Positions 45,405-58,338 of a DNA stretch of 64,000 bases are shown here, in pieces. A model generated the notes under the pieces. It saw nothing but the letters and a program-made list of their open reading frames with translations, had not been told where the DNA came from and did no database searches. The stretch is from Lichtheimia corymbifera B2541 (Eukaryota > Mucoromycota > Mucoromycetes > Mucorales > Lichtheimiaceae): contig JNEU01000813.1 in the NCBI GenBank assembly GCA_000697475.1, forward strand, positions 46,087 through 110,086. The letters run 5' to 3'. Within the stretch, counting starts at the first letter, position 1. The number at the start of each line of letters is the position of its first letter. A program made the position numbers and the translations under genes.

Positions 45405-47355
45405 ATGTCCTACAGTAACCCAAAAGCTTACTACAATCAAGCACGTAAGTAGTCGCAATGACAGCATCTCAATTGTCAAGACGCATGCTGACAATGGCGT
45501 TGGTAGAATACACGTCGGGTTCTCTTGGCCCTGATAGCAGTAACAGATCCGACCAAGCAACAAGGCAACCACCATCATCATCATCCAAAGCCTATGATAC
45601 AGTTATACACAAGCCTGATGAAATAACACCAAGCGACTTGAATGGTCCTCCACCACCATCAGCACCACCAGCTTATGCATATCCATCACCAGATGAAGCA
45701 GCAGCAGCAGCACCTTCAGCACCACCTGCTTCTTCGATACCTCCAACAACAACATCGTCATCAAGAGAATACCCAACTTATGGTGCGGTAGCTGCTCAAG
45801 CAGGCTTGCTTGATCCTGCAAAAGCTTATATGGATCGTCAACCACGTCCTCCATCAGCACATTCATCACGTGATGCCGTTGCTACTCCTTCATGGTCTAA
45901 TCCACGTAATGTGTATTCTCCTCCATGTTGAACCATCATTAACATGAACTTTATACTACTATAGACATCCCACGTGATTGGGCACAAAATGGGCAAGAAC
46001 AAGCAAATGCAAGCAGCAGCATACATTCATCACCCTCACCATCAGCACAACATATTCGATTTGGCCCACGATCAAGAGGATATGATGATGATGACGACGA
46101 TCCTGGATGTTGGAGAAAATGGTGCAAATACTTGTTCTTGGCGATCTTGATTTGGCTCGTCTTTTTAAAGTATGGCGATATCTTGACATGGGGTGGATGG
46201 GGAGGCGATTCACCATCAGCAGCAGTATGCCGCGGTCATAACAGCATTGTATGGGACGACTTGCCATCATCCATCGTTTTGGATAAGAATGCATGGATCA
46301 CCATTGAAGGACACGTGACAGGCGGCAAAATCAATGTGCATCGTGGAAGCCGAAAAGGATCGATCGAGACACGTGTACGCACCAATTCACCCACTTTGTT
46401 GGATGCGCTTGAATACGAATTGCATCCAGGACAGAATACTCAATTGGAATTACGGTTTCCTGCCATGTCAGTGGTGCCACAGCACCACGATTGCCTTGAA
46501 ATCGAAATGGATATTTGGGTGCCTGAACGCTCTGAAGAGATCCACGTGGAAGGCAGCAACGTGGTAGTGGATGTTGTTGATGCTCTGGATGGCATGGATT
46601 GGCTGGACATCAAAACGATCAATGCTATGATTCGAATGCAAGGTGGATGGTTCGGTGAACGTCTCGAATTAGAAACAGAACATGGTGAAATCAATACTGC
46701 TGGACCCATTGTGACAAGTGATAATGCACATATGAAAGCCAAGGGTGGCGCTATCAGAGTAGGAAGCATCATGTCAAGAAATACAATCGATCTCAAGGCA
46801 AGTGATGGTGCTATTCATGTCTCTGGATCGCTGCAAGCCGATTCCCGCATCTCAACAGAAACATCCAATGCTGAGGTGCATATTGATACCGTCAAATCAC
46901 GCCATTTGGACGTAACGACATCAAACGGCTGGATTCAGCTTAATCACGCCGTTGCTCCATATATCACAGCAAGGACATCCAATGATCGCATTAATGTTCA
47001 AGTGGAAGAGGTGGTAGAACCAAACGTGGAATTGACTACTAGCAATGGTCCCATTACTGCCCATGTGGTAAGAAAGAGGAGGAGGACAATCAATCAAGTA
47101 TACCATAGGGCTCATTGTTATGTATATAATTAGACGACGTACTTTGCAGGGACCATTCAAGTGAGCACAAGCTCAAATAATCAGGCCATTGTGCAGGATG
47201 CTTGGAATCGTGTGCATCTGGATATCGATGAACCTTCCATGAAGCAAGGCAGCCGTATGGGTGGTGGCAATGGTCATCTTACTCTCAGCACTTCCAATGC
47301 CGACGCGAGCATTTTCCTTGACATCCAACCAGACATCGGTTACGTAGACAACTAG
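45405..47355 (+). CDS. Type II membrane protein with DUF4097-like beta-repeat ectodomain
   Basis: Four exons, about 560 residues. The cytosolic N-terminal part starts MSYSNPKAYYNQAQYTSGS and is Pro/Ser/Ala-rich, with SAPPAYAYPSPDEAAAA and EYPTYGAV. Then GYDDDDDDPGCWRKWCKYLF enters a single transmembrane helix (LFLAILIWLVFLKYG). The ectodomain is built of short beta repeats with recurring Gly/Asn turns: HVTGGKINVHRGSRKGSIET, KTINAMIRMQGGWFG, ETEHGEINTAGPIVTSDNAH, KASDGAIHVSGSLQADSR, VTTSNGWIQLNHAV, TARTSNDRINVQVEE, ELTTSNGPITAHV. This TSNGxI pattern is that of DUF4097-type putative adhesin folds common in fungi. The last exon ends ASIFLDIQPDIGYVDN. Cell-surface or vacuolar location and function are unknown. 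Confidence 0.82.
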
Positions 47356-50300
47356 CATCGTAGTATTTACTAAATGAAGAAGCGTGTATTGTTGTTTGGC
47401 ACGATCACCCGCGGATGAGCGATGTTGGGTTCTTCCTTGTGTTAGTTGGGGTTGGATGATAGGAAACGTTATATGTTACACCTCCCAGCATTTAAGCTTT
47501 GAATCTTGATATAGTAGCTTTGACAACCGACCTCTTTAGTTTTCTTACGTATCGGGTAATTCAAACAATGGGGCATGCTATTCATTCATTGTCAGGGTAC
47601 ATCGATCGAATCTTACCAACAAAGGTGATGATGGGCAAATTCTCTAATGCGACCGGAAGAGAGTATCATTAAGGGCATTGCTCAAGTCGAGTCCCTCCCC
47701 CACGTATTAGATCATATCTTTAAGGATCAAAGACATCTTGACATGTATTTGGAGCATCGATTTCACACCATTCGGATATACACAATCTCTACCGGAAAAC
47801 AGAATTATAGAAGGTCTCTCTTTTGTTAAGCTCTGAGACAGCCTTGAGATTTCATTCCCCATCCATCGAGTGTGAGAACAATCGGAAAGTGGCTGACTTT
47901 TGGTCGAGAAGGTGTTGTGGAAGGAGAGCTGCCATGTCAATCGGAATAAACAGCATCACCTACTAGAAAAATCATTGATTGTCTCGAACATTCACACTAG
48001 CAAGTAAACATTTGGTTTGAATAAAAGACGTTTTTAGAAGCATGCACTAAAAAGAAAGATGGGATGTCGGTGCGGAGTGTCGTGCTTCACGTGACCATTA
48101 TGATTGTCCAACAACGCTGAGCGGTGGTCGTTTTACTAGTGATACACAGCTGTCGTGTATTCATATTTGATGCATCAATAGCTTTTGGTGGTGGTTGAGA
48201 TGATAAAACATACAGCTCGGAGTGTAGATCCTTTCAAGCTTTGCCATCTGAGGTGAGATAAGAGCGTTGTTGAGGAGGATGGGCGGGCGGATGTATATCA
48301 GGCGGCTTTGATCTGATCATCAAGATGTTGGCTCTCCGCCCTATGAGCAAGAAAATCGGTTACGGCCCCGCCCATCGGTCATATGGCAAATGTAGGAAAA
48401 GGTGATGTGATGGAAAAACTATCAGGTCCATCTCATCAGTTTTCTCGTATATTAACCTCATCATATCTTCTCATGAAAAACCAGGCTAATCGCATCCTAT
48501 GCATCTGTAAGTAATAGGGTCAAGTTGTGCAAAATTGATAAGATTCAATTAAATGGAAGGGAAGAATGCAGCTAAAACGCCATTTTCACTGTTAAAGCAT
48601 GTTAGTGCAGTACTACAATCGATCATGCTACCCAGGAAACACAACGTTGATCTTGAAAATGACATCGTTTTTCCATCGCCTCCTAATCAACCCTCCCCCA
48701 ACTTTTCCACGGCAGATTTATTCGTCTTCGGCTACTGAATAAGGCCGTTTTCCGTTACTTTATATGGGTACTCCCGGATATTGGGGTGCCCGGTTCATTT
48801 CGCCTTTTTGGTCGAGACGAGGAAACCATGTCTATTGTCAGTGAATTGATCCATATATGAAAAAGCTTGCATTGAAGGTGCAACACTATCCAGTCTTACA
48901 GTGGTGTCAGTGAGATGATGATGATGCAAGGTACAACAAAAAGCTCACGAGCGTGCCCTGATGGGCAAGCTTTCAAGCGGTTTCAAATGTTCGTGATCAG
49001 CCATCATTTGTTTCTAACGCAGGCATGTTACTCTAATACGTTGTAACGCTAGACGTAATGCTGGTGTAAACAACTTTGTTTACCCCTTCTTCGTTTCATT
49101 ATTAAGATTCCAGACTTGGATGATGAGATGTTGTCCAAGTATCACTGCTGAGTATGGAATGCTAAATGATGGTCTCCACTAAGCTGTTATAGTTAAAAAG
49201 CTTACCCCTGATGGGGGATGGGACAACCATGTGCTGTTCTGTAAGCCAAATAAACAATTAAATGAATCATTACAGGTTGGATTGTTGATCTTTTCATTCC
49301 ATCTCAATGGTATATGTCTCATAGCGAAAGCCAAGGTATTTGTGGATGTCACCGAGAACGATGCTCTTGGCTCTACTTGGTAGTCGTGGTAAAAATGCAC
49401 AATGACGATGACAGGTGGGAAGCAATCTGGCAAAACTTAACGGTCGGGTACAACGAAAAGCAGCGTTGGTATTGGTGCGTAAAACATGATAGAGATCAAG
49501 ATGTACGCATGAAAGGAAAAAATTCGGGCGTGTGCGGCCATTACACTTCTTTGTGGGGTAGTCGGGGTAAAGAGTAAAGAGGTAGTACAAAGGGGACATC
49601 TTGATGAGCAATGTATGTTATCTGACACGTGCGTTTGTTTTCCTGTGCGGGGTACTCCTTTCAATGTATAGCTGGGTCATGTGTGTTTCATTCACAATAA
49701 AGGCCACATAATTAATACCTGAACAAGTAAAAGGGTCTACTAGTATGGGCAAATATCATGGCTCATGGGAAATTCCAAGATGCACATATACAACTTTCGA
49801 GAGGGATATACCAAAAGTCTAGGTATATCGTTTATCTTATATCACACGAAGCACTTTGCATCGGTCCCCGAAAGCCAATCAATGCGTCGGCCCGGTGTTA
49901 CCACTATCCATATATGGGTCTGAGCGTGTATATTTGAGCTTTGGGTTGCCATAGTGGCTGGCGCATGATCGTGGAAAAGCAGTCGTATCGAGTAAAAAAC
50001 ATATGTACACGTTTGGTCATTTTTTCTAGTCATGGCTTGTTGCAAGTCATTTATGCCCAAAGCTGTCAAGAATTGTTAGCATATATGGCATTATACCATG
50101 ATCGTCGTCGGCTTGATCCATGTATTGGGAATTTAATGGTGGGTGGTATACGAGATGAGTATACCTGCATCACAATCATCATCTAGATACGTTGCAAGCC
50201 CCATCATTGATAAATGAGATTAATGAAACCTGCACCCATTTAGAGCTCATATGCACCTTCATTTTACTATTTAGCCATGTGGCATGTCTCGTATTGTGTC

Positions 50301-51163
50301 CAACATTTTGTATTCTTGGCGGTCGCGGCTGTGTAAGCCGAGACTCACACAACATGTAAAGTCGGTGTTGGTGATACAGCTAATCGTAATGTGATTGAAT
50401 GACTAAAGAACAGGGGGGAGGGAGGCTATTCATTTTTCCCATACATGTCATTTGTCTATATCTATTTGTGCCTCAAACATATGTCGTTCAAATTTGTAGT
50501 TGTAGCAGTCTCATCTTTCATTGTGGTAGGGTTGCATCCGAAAGGGATGTGTTGTAGTTGTATCTTTGTGTCATGATGTCATGAGCAACAGGGTGACCCA
50601 CCGCCTATTGGGGGTAAATTGTCTCGCATCGCATGAAATATCCGAGTTCTCAGACATGTTTTAGCCGACGCTAATGGTCGGTTTATGAGAGTCGGATATT
50701 GGATGCAGTAGGAGCGTGTATGTGTTGCAGATTTTTTACTTGAGGGGGTGGCACGGTCGATCTCACGTAACAATCATGAGAATCATATGCAGTAACCTAT
50801 GGTAATTATACCGAGAAAAACACATATACATGCAACGATTGGCTATTGTTACTACTTAAGCTATCGCATACTTTGATATATTTCTGCTTACGTAGGGCAT
50901 GATGTATTTTTGACTATTTTGTGCTCCGGTAAAGAGCCAGCTTTGGCCTGAACGAATCACACTAAGATGGGGGGAGGGGAACGATCCTTTGCGCAACTTT
51001 CACAAAGCTATCAAATTAAAAGGACTCACCTTTTATTTCAAAAGTTTTTTGTTCCTGTTCCTCTTCTTTGGCTCATTGTCCACCGCCTTTCTCGAATCTT
51101 TCTCCTCTTTCGACCCATCCCCCTTTACTCTCTTTTGACATATACCATATACTGTGTATCATA
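47356..51163. other. 3.8-kb region with no supported gene
   Basis: Read on both strands without finding a family signature, tRNA or rRNA. Short frames exist (48553-48738 plus; 49294-49611 minus; 49314-49577 plus) but none shows a recognisable domain or plausible intron continuation. It contains one clear imperfect stem-loop (50631-50706). The final 150 bp before 51164 are C/T-rich promoter of the sugar transporter. May hold decayed mobile DNA or non-coding RNA; nothing proves either. Confidence 0.5.
50631..50706. repeat. Imperfect 76-bp stem-loop
   Basis: AATATCCGA near 50636 pairs with TCGGATATT near 50692, TTCTCA with TGAGA, and GCCGAC with GTCGG around a short loop (GCTAATG). Outer GCAT/ATGC extend the stem. 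Stem-loop of three paired blocks within a gene-poor stretch; could be a very short foldback element or a structured transcript. Confidence 0.6.
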
Positions 51164-52935
51164 ATGTCATCCATATCCACTCAGACGAAATCGCACGAAA
51201 TCAATATCACATACTACATGGTGTGGTGCGCGTTTATTGCGTCCATCGCCGGCTTCAACGTTGGATGGCATATCGGTATATCATCAAAAAGCCTATCATC
51301 ATAATATTGCTTGATATTGAACAATTCTATCAGGCGTTCCAAACATGCCACAAACCACCATTGCGGGATGTCAGGACATCACAGATAATGGTGATTCAGC
51401 GCTCCCTCCTTGTCTTCCCATGTCAGATTTCACATGGGTATGTTCATTGTATTCGGCATAATCATCATCATCATCATCTTCTAATCATCCCTATTATAGG
51501 GTTATACTGTTGCCGCATACCCAATTGGAGGTCTGGTGGGTGGCCTCGCTAGCAAATACCTCAATGTATATTTTCCTCGAAGGACTTGTATGCTTATTGC
51601 CGCTGTATGGAATGTCATTGGCGGTATCTTATCAGCTACATCCATCAACCCTGTCATGGTATGTCATCCATCTTAACATCCACATCACGTGCTCATCTAA
51701 CAATTGTGATAGTATTCTTTCGGTCGTGCCTTTGTCGGTCTTGGCTGTGGTATGTCCGGTTCGTCCGTTGCCATTTACATTTCCGAAATCTCGACCAACA
51801 AGAGTCGTGGTGCTTTGGGCTCCTTCTTTGAAGTTTTCCTCAATTTGGGTATCTTGCTTGCCCAAGTATGCGGTTTATATATGAGCTACAACCCTGTCTG
51901 GCGTGTTCTCTGGGCCATTCCCTCTATCATTGCCGCCCTTCAAATCGTCTTTATTATTTTCACCGTTGTCGAATCTCCTCGTCGTTTGTGTGCCGATCAA
52001 CAGCAAGAAAAGGCTCGTTATGCTCTTGACAAGTTGCGTAATCATACCGATATTGAGGAAGAACTTGAGATTCTCCTCAGCAGTCTTGCCGTCAAGATTG
52101 AAGGCATGTCTATCTGGGAAGTCATCTCCTGGAAGAACAAGAAGATTACCTGGAACACTGTCATTGTTATCGTCGTCCAAATGTACAACCAAGTCGGTGG
52201 TATTGGTCCTATGTCCGTCTACTCTGTTGGTTTCTTGACCAAGGCCTTTGGTGGTGACAGCGTACTCGCAACTGACGTTGTGTTGGCTCAAGCTTCTGCC
52301 AACATTGTTGCTACCCTTATTTGTATCTTCACCATCCACAAGGTTGGTCGTAAGGGTTACATGATGATCTCTACTCTCGGCCAATGTATTGGTTGTACCT
52401 TTATTGTCATCGCTTCTAACGTTGGTACCACCGAACAAATGGGTCCAATGATCATTGTTGGAGGTAAATATCATAGCTTACCATGTTTCTCAATGACGAT
52501 GTATCTAAGACATTTATTTTGTTTAGCTTTGCTCTTCTCTTTGACATACAGCACTGGCTGTGGTGTTATCCCATGGCTTCTTGCTCCCGAGTTATTGCCA
52601 TTGAAGGCTCTTGCAGCTGGTTCTGCTCTCGGCAACGCTGGCAATTGGCTCATGAACTTTTTGGGTAAGTCATCCAAATCAACGCACACATATTTGTCTA
52701 TTTGTAGCTGACCATCGTTTGTTATATAGTCAACATCCTCTGGCCTTATATTGATGCTGGTGCCGATACCTACTCTTTCCTTGTGTTTGTCGTGATCAAC
52801 TTTATCGGTTTTATCTTCATGACATTCTGCTTGCCAGAAACCACTGGTCGTTCCCTTGCACAAGGCGATGAAGATGATCCTCTCTCCCGTAGGCCCTCTA
52901 TTCACTATGATGTCGAAAAAGACAGCAAGGAATAA
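51164..52935 (+). CDS. MFS sugar transporter
   Basis: Twelve-helix major facilitator of the sugar porter family, plasma membrane or vacuolar. Six exons, about 470 residues. Helix 1 is YYMVWCAFIASIAGFNVGWH. After intron 1 the loop has MPQTTIAGCQDITDNGDSAL, then GYTVAAYPIGGLVGGLASKY. The segment SFGRAFVGLGCGMSGSSVAI and YISEISTNKSRGALGSFFEV is the family PETPR-preceding signature. WRVLWAIPSIIAAL, ESPRRLCADQQQEKA and QMYNQVGGIGPMSVYSVGF follow; the usual QQxxGIN is altered to QMYNQVGGIG. HKVGRKGYMMISTLG, TGCGVIPWLLAPELLP and FCLPETTGRSLAQGDEDD close it. Most like fungal Vps73/YBR241C-type sugar-porter relatives, so substrate may not be a common hexose. Codon choice is strongly C-ending, suggesting high expression. 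Confidence 0.9.
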
Positions 52936-53145
52936 ATAAAAGACAGCTTAGCTGCCTACCATCTTTAGTCCTTTGGTGCTGCCTTGTTGCTGCATGAAAG
53001 TGATATCACGCGACTATAAGCGGAATTTTAGTGTAAAAGCCCATGTTGTTAATGTTTGGTTTTGCTTTTTTTTCTCTCTTCCTTCTTTTTCTCACACACG
53101 CACACATACTTTTGTGCTTTTACTCACTCGCTTGCTTTTGCCGTT

Positions 53146-54263
53146 ATGTCTACATTTTCGAGCAACCGCTTCGACGCCTTGTTGGGTGGTGAAGAAGGCG
53201 AAACGGATAAGCTCGGCAACACCAAACCTCTTAAAAAATCAGAAGAGCCGCCACGTACGCGCCGTGAAGCGATGAATCGCAAACCGCACACTCGCGTTGC
53301 TGGTAAGACGTGTGTAGTGTTTGACACCTATAAGACATGCTCACATGTATATGTATAAAACACGTAGTATCACCTCCCTCTCGACGTGGACGTGATCGTG
53401 AAGCTGGTAGTGGTGGTGGTGACGCATTTGACACTGGTAGTCAACAGTCGGGTGGACCAGCTTTTTCTAATCGCACTGATGAAACTCGACCTCGTCGTGG
53501 CAGAAAATTTGATCGCCACAGTGGCACCGGTTTTGTGTATGGTATCATAGCAACCTATTCATCCCTAACGACAACAGCCATTAACGCAAATGATCGATAT
53601 ATATAGGGATAGCGAAAAGAAGATCAATCAAGGTTGGGGTCACGCTGAGACCGCTCAAGAAGATGCGTATGTGTTTTCTAATACAATGTTGCCATGCATA
53701 CGCCATTGCTAACATCCTCAACTTTTGTAGTGAAACTGACATGCCTACTGCTGATGATCCAGCTGGTGAAGGCACTGGTGGTGGATCGGGTACCGCCACA
53801 CCTGCGGAACCCAATTACAAGACGTTGGACGAATACAAATCTGAAGAGCCTGGTTTGGAAGAACGTTTCAGACGCTTAAATGCCCGTCCTGCCAACGAGG
53901 GTACTGATGAATCACAATGGAAGAATGCTGTGCCACTTAGCCGTTCCGAAGAGGATGACGTTTACTTTACTTCTACCAAGGTAAAAAAAGAGGCATAGTT
54001 CAATTGGTTGTCGTTCCATATTAACACGTTTACGGCAGGAAAAGGAATCCCAAAAGAAAAGCAAGGCAAAGAAAGAAAAGGGGTTTTTGCCAATCGAACA
54101 TCCTCCACATCGACCAGCTGGTCGTGGTGGTGAACGACGAGGTGGACGTGGAGGTCGTGGCGGACGTGGACGTGGTGGACGTGGTGGACGTGGACGTGGA
54201 GGTCGTGAGTTTGCTAACGTCAATCTTTCGGATGCCAACGCATTCCCCACCCTTGGAGCATAA
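53146..54263 (+). CDS. Stm1/SERBP1 (HABP4)-family ribosome- and mRNA-binding protein
   Basis: Cytosolic protein family that inserts into the mRNA channel of idle ribosomes and preserves them under stress. Five exons, about 275 residues. The N-terminus is STFSSNRFDALLGGEEGE, as in the Stm1_N domain. The middle has RRGRKFDRHSGTGFV, then after introns DSEKKINQGWGHAE, the strongly conserved HSGT...VKKGGAGKGNWG-like box of HABP4/SERBP1. An acidic segment (EPNYKTLDEYKSEEPGLEER) follows and a basic part (KKSKAKKEKGFLPIEHPPHR). The C-terminus is a dense RGG tail (GGRGGRGRGGREFANVNLSD) ending in DANAFPTLGA. Gene organisation is complete. The antisense frames over the RGG region are shadows. Confidence 0.88.
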
Positions 54264-54973
54264 GATGCAAAATTTGTTTCTTTTCTTGATGCACACAAGC
54301 ATACGCACATGTCATTTCTCAAAAAATAAAAAAGGGTTTTCCTTTATTTGTTTAACATCAATCTACTGCCTTGCTGACAATAACCTACAAGTAACAAAGT
54401 AAGAGTCAGCACCTTGTCATTGAGAAAAGCAGCATGCATTTGAAGAAATGAATATCGATCAGGCGTCAAGTCGAATCATGTGGATCATGTGAAGAAATTC
54501 ATAAAGAAACATCATCTCGATATCCATCCTCCATTTGCTTGGGATGTAAAGGTTCACTTACGATTTGTTTAGAGATGAAAGAAAGAAAAGGGTCGTTGAT
54601 CAACAATTGCAGACCGCCAGCCTTTTAAAAATTTTCGCTGTCAACTCCGCCATGCAGCCACTTCCATCCGCGACAGCATCCACAGCCTTTAATGCAGAAC
54701 GAAGGGACATATGAAGAGGGATAGATAGCTATATGCATGATTATCGATATAATCATAGATAACCGGTAAAGAGATTCTGTATGCAATCTTGACACGCGTG
54801 TTCGCTTGGAAAAGTTCGAGCTCACATTATGCATCGTAACAAAGCAGATGGATGACATCACCTGCTTCATTATAAAGACTGGTTGGGGCTATGTTCATCC
54901 ATATTATCAAGTCAATGATACTGTTGTAGCATGTATATAAGAAGAGGTATTATAGAAAAGCTTATTTTATTGC
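54264..54973. other. Intergenic between convergent genes
   Basis: Polyadenylation-like AATAAA at about 54326. No other feature recognised on either strand. Confidence 0.45.
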
Positions 54974-56251
54974 TCAATTGCGTGTGGTGGTGTCTGGTTT
55001 CTGGGCAATTATGCGATAGGTGACAAAGCAAGTTTGACGTTCCTTGCATTCCTCTCCACATTCGGCGAGGTATTCATCGAAATAAGCCTGGTCTTCAAAT
55101 CGATTATCTCCTTTAACAAAGCCTGGACGAAGACTTGCAAGGAACCCGCTGATGTTTTGCCTATCATAGAGGATACTCGTAAGCTCGAGGATTGATCATC
55201 ATGAAAGCAACGAATAGCTTACCAGGTACGTATGCCAGGTTCACCGCTGTGGTTAAGTGGTAGATATGACTTGCGTGCTTCGATATTGATAGCACCTGCA
55301 GATGCAAGTTTATCTTGAAGTTTTGCTCCAATTGCAAGATCCAGTTGTTTTTCCTTGATTCCTTGTAATACTGATCTCATGTAAGAAGGGACATCCGTCA
55401 TATATAAGCGATGCTCTTTTACATACATGTATTGATAAACGCGGTCATCTTGGGTCCCATGTTGACGCAGTATTCTGGAACAATCACAGTCTGCAGGTAC
55501 ATGCATGGTCAATAGTGATATCTTGTATATCCATAACACGCAGTTATATGTACCTCGATAAATTCCATCCACCCATTTGGTTTCACGATATGCATATGAG
55601 TATCAATATTCTGCTTGCTGGGTTAATGAATCATGCGACAAGACCGCGTTATAATTGTCGTACCTTATCCCAATCCTTAGTACCCCATGCTACAAGACGT
55701 TGATACACAAAGCCAAAATGGTTGCTGGGGAAGTGGTCTGCCAAATGTGTGATGTCCAACACGGTAAAATTGGCATTGGAAGGCCACTGTGCAGGGAATT
55801 GATCCTTGGCAATATCGATGCCATAGAACTTTGATTGTGGATAATTGGTTGCCATGTCCAGGAGCCAAGCACCAGGCCCTGATTTTGAGAAAGGATAGCA
55901 TAAACGTTACTATGATGTATGCGTGATTGTGCTGATAGCAATGTTATCTTACCGCATCCACTGTCGAGTACGTTGGTACCACTCTCAAGGAGGTCGGTTA
56001 CAGGAGATTCAAATAGCTTGCCTCCAAGCATCTTTTTGATCATGAGATGCTGCCCATTAATGCGTTCTTGTTCTATACGAGAGGGAAACAATGAGTACTT
56101 GCATATTCTACTGCTGATTGTCATTAGGTACGATGGTCAACTGACCTTGCTTATCATCAGGTATAACTGTGCTTGATTGAGTGTGGAAACGACGTCCGTA
56201 TTTAAAGTCATAACCAGATTCCTGGTTTGGAGTAGTATTTTCACCCGTCAT
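54974..56251 (-). CDS. SAM-dependent methyltransferase, LaeA/TAM-like class I fold
   Basis: Seven or so short exons, about 320 residues. The N-terminus has the typical fungal lead-in GYDFKYGRRFHTQSSTVIP, the YxxxNGRRYH pattern seen in LaeA-like methyltransferases. Motif I is TNVLDSGCGPGAWLLDMATN, split by an intron; the acidic loop is KFYGIDIAKDQFPAQWPSN. Then ANFTVLDITHLADHFPSNHF and VYQRLVAWGTKDWDK, and after an intron HIVKPNGWMEFIE, the usual post-motif region. The C-terminal half includes RSVLQGIKEKQLDLAIGAKL and AGAINIEARKSYLPLNHSGE. The last exon ends QTCFVTYRIIAQKPD. Substrate is unknown; the group includes regulators and secondary-metabolism enzymes, but nothing next to it suggests a biosynthetic cluster. 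Confidence 0.83.
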
Positions 56252-56650
56252 GTTATACTAGTAACCGAAATGAGCTAGTGGGATTGATCATGAAGCTGCC
56301 ATCAGGCTGCTTTATATAGTTTTCAAAATAAAGATTCTAGATGGACCTCCTCTTGTATTCGGTACAACTTTTGTACCATAATAAATGTCGTCTTCGCCAC
56401 ACGAGGCTGAGTATCTGTTTGCTACATGTCATTGTTGTATGATAGGCGGTCATCTTATAATAATGGCAGGCATAACAGGATAAAAGCGCCTTTTTTGGTA
56501 CATTGCTTAGCGTTAATACAATGATGCGTTGTCATTGTTTTCGAGAAAGGGATAGCCATTTATTAGAAAGCGTGGTATGGCATTTCGTGACACACCGGGG
56601 AAAGGGGAATTCTGGCTTGGGGAATAACTTGATGTATATGAAAAAGCTCG
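56252..56650. other. Intergenic
   Basis: Promoter of the methyltransferase (minus-strand) and 3' end of the first four-helix gene. No feature recognised. Confidence 0.4.
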
Positions 56651-57495
56651 TTATGCTGCTTCCGATGACTCAGCCTTTTTGACGAAAAGGCGGTCAATCT
56701 TTGTCGACAACCCCTTCGCTGTATGTTCTTGGTCGTCCGATGTTGGCAGTAGCAGAGCTTGAGATTCTTCACTCTCATTCCATGTGACCATGGATGTGTA
56801 ACGATAAATCACGTAAATGCAATACAACTATGACCATTGCATAAATAATCAAGCGAGCTTCCGTGTTGCATGTTTTGGAGAACATGCTTGCAATTAACTT
56901 ACGTGAAGTGTGAATCCCACCAGAAGAGAAATGACACCAATCCAGATAAAGGTAGCACTTGGAATGCATTGATCATTGCCGTCAACCATGGTCGTGTTCA
57001 CATTCTCATCCGGGCAAATGATATCTTTAAATATGTCTTCGGCCATTGCTAACCCAATGATGTTAACAGCCAAGTTCAAGAGAAAGTCAAAGACGAGGAA
57101 GATGGTGAAGATCTGTAATAGCTTGGCATTACGCTAGATCAAAGAAGAGGGAGGTTAGTTGATCACGAAGCCAATTCTCATAAAGCGGCGACCCACACAC
57201 CTTGCGAGCTCCGATGAAGCCCACAGTCGATATGCAAACGGCGAGACACAAGTATAGCACTTTTAAAAGGTGGCCGAGGAATGGAACCGGATCTCCAACG
57301 GGGCTCTCCCAATGCGAGAATACGCTGAAAATCAAGCTAAGCCCATCACCGATGATGCATAGGGCAGCCAAAATAAGGGCGCCTGTTCTAAAAACCATAA
57401 TATCGCAGTCAAAAAACCACTCCATGGCAAGTATTTAAGGAATGAAGTGATGCCTACCGTAGGCTGATGCAACAGCAGCATGTTTGTCTAGCCAT
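56651..57495 (-). CDS. Four-helix membrane protein A of a three-gene row, Cys-rich N-terminus
   Basis: Not recognised as a named family. Four exons, about 210 residues. A tiny first exon encodes MARQTCCCCISLR; the splice gives CCCCISLRTGALILAALCII, so a cysteine cluster sits just before the first helix and may be palmitoylated. Helix 2 is LLKVLYLCLAVCISTVGFIG. Helix 3 is LQIFTIFLVFDFLLNLAVNI. An extracellular or lumenal loop carries two Cys (IICPDENV and NDQCIPSA), then helix 4 TFIWIGVISLLVGFTLHLYC. The C-terminal tail is soluble, acidic then basic (RYTSMVTWNESEESQALL). The layout (four helices, Cys pair in the last loop, CCxCxSLxTG start) is shared with gene C at 59600-60462, so both belong to one family. 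Function unknown. Confidence 0.75.
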
Positions 57496-58338
57496 AGTTG
57501 ATAAAGGATTTGTCTGCAAGTATGAAAGATTAGAGAACAAAGTAAGCACACAACAAAATCCACGCTACGTATTTATATGATCTCACATAAATATATGCTC
57601 AGCATTCGACGTGTGACAACGGAAGGTAGTGGCACCCAAGATTGGTTTTGAGTCAAATTTTGGTGCTCCCATTTTTCAATCACCAGGTTATGCCAAAAAC
57701 CTTTGGTATGGGAAAGTAACGTACACCCTGCTTTTTTTGAAAGGATTGAAGATAAGCAACTAATGTTAACACTGTGGTTGAAATAAATGGCATCGTCGAA
57801 ACATGCGGCACGTCTAATCGAACATTTCATGTTGACCAAGGATACGGATAGGTTTTCAGCAGCAGAGATCACAACAAGAAAGCCTTTTTAGGTTTTATCG
57901 CCTGCTGATTGTTTAATTCCAATGTCATTGTACTCTGTATTTAGTATCTTGGCTAACCATAAATACATCCCGACCAATATCGTTCATTGTTAAACGGTCT
58001 CTTGACAATGGGACAACTCTTATCGGCGGTGCTTAATGTCGGAGCCTTTTGGTAGCTTTCATGCACTGATGCCCTGTGCTTGTCTTGGAACTAGTCACAA
58101 ACGAGTGCTATAGCGATTTGACTCATCACTGGCCTCGCATCCGGGGTAGCCGCCAACCTCTTCCGGCTATATTATCACTTTGGATTACATCCATGGCATC
58201 AACATGTGATCCTGGGGTCCAAAACAGGTGTCTTTGTCGATATAGTTTCGGGCGGTTGACTCAAAATTGAGACAATGGTTGTATACATGGTTTATCCATA
58301 TATGGATGCAATGATATGTGTCCCAAATCCAATCCCAT
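57496..58338. other. Intergenic between four-helix genes A and B
   Basis: No gene supported. A 99-codon minus-strand frame at 57573-57872 has no family features and no helix pattern like its neighbours. Confidence 0.4.

Noticed and set aside
48553..48738. 61-codon plus-strand frame in the gene desert
   Set aside because: Has a start and stop and mixed composition, but no family, no neighbour context and no second exon to support it.
50290..50400. Suspected tRNA-like or 5S-like sequence (GGTCGCGGCTGTGTAAGCCGAG)
   Set aside because: No T-arm consensus and no acceptor pairing; 5S rRNA signature sequence is absent.
51875..52474. 199-codon minus-strand open frame
   Set aside because: It lies fully antisense to the sugar transporter exon, which has clear family motifs; the long frame is a by-product of that gene's C-ending codon use.
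53912..54322. 136-codon minus-strand frame rich in Arg/Pro
   Set aside because: Antisense shadow of the RGG tail of the Stm1/SERBP-like gene.
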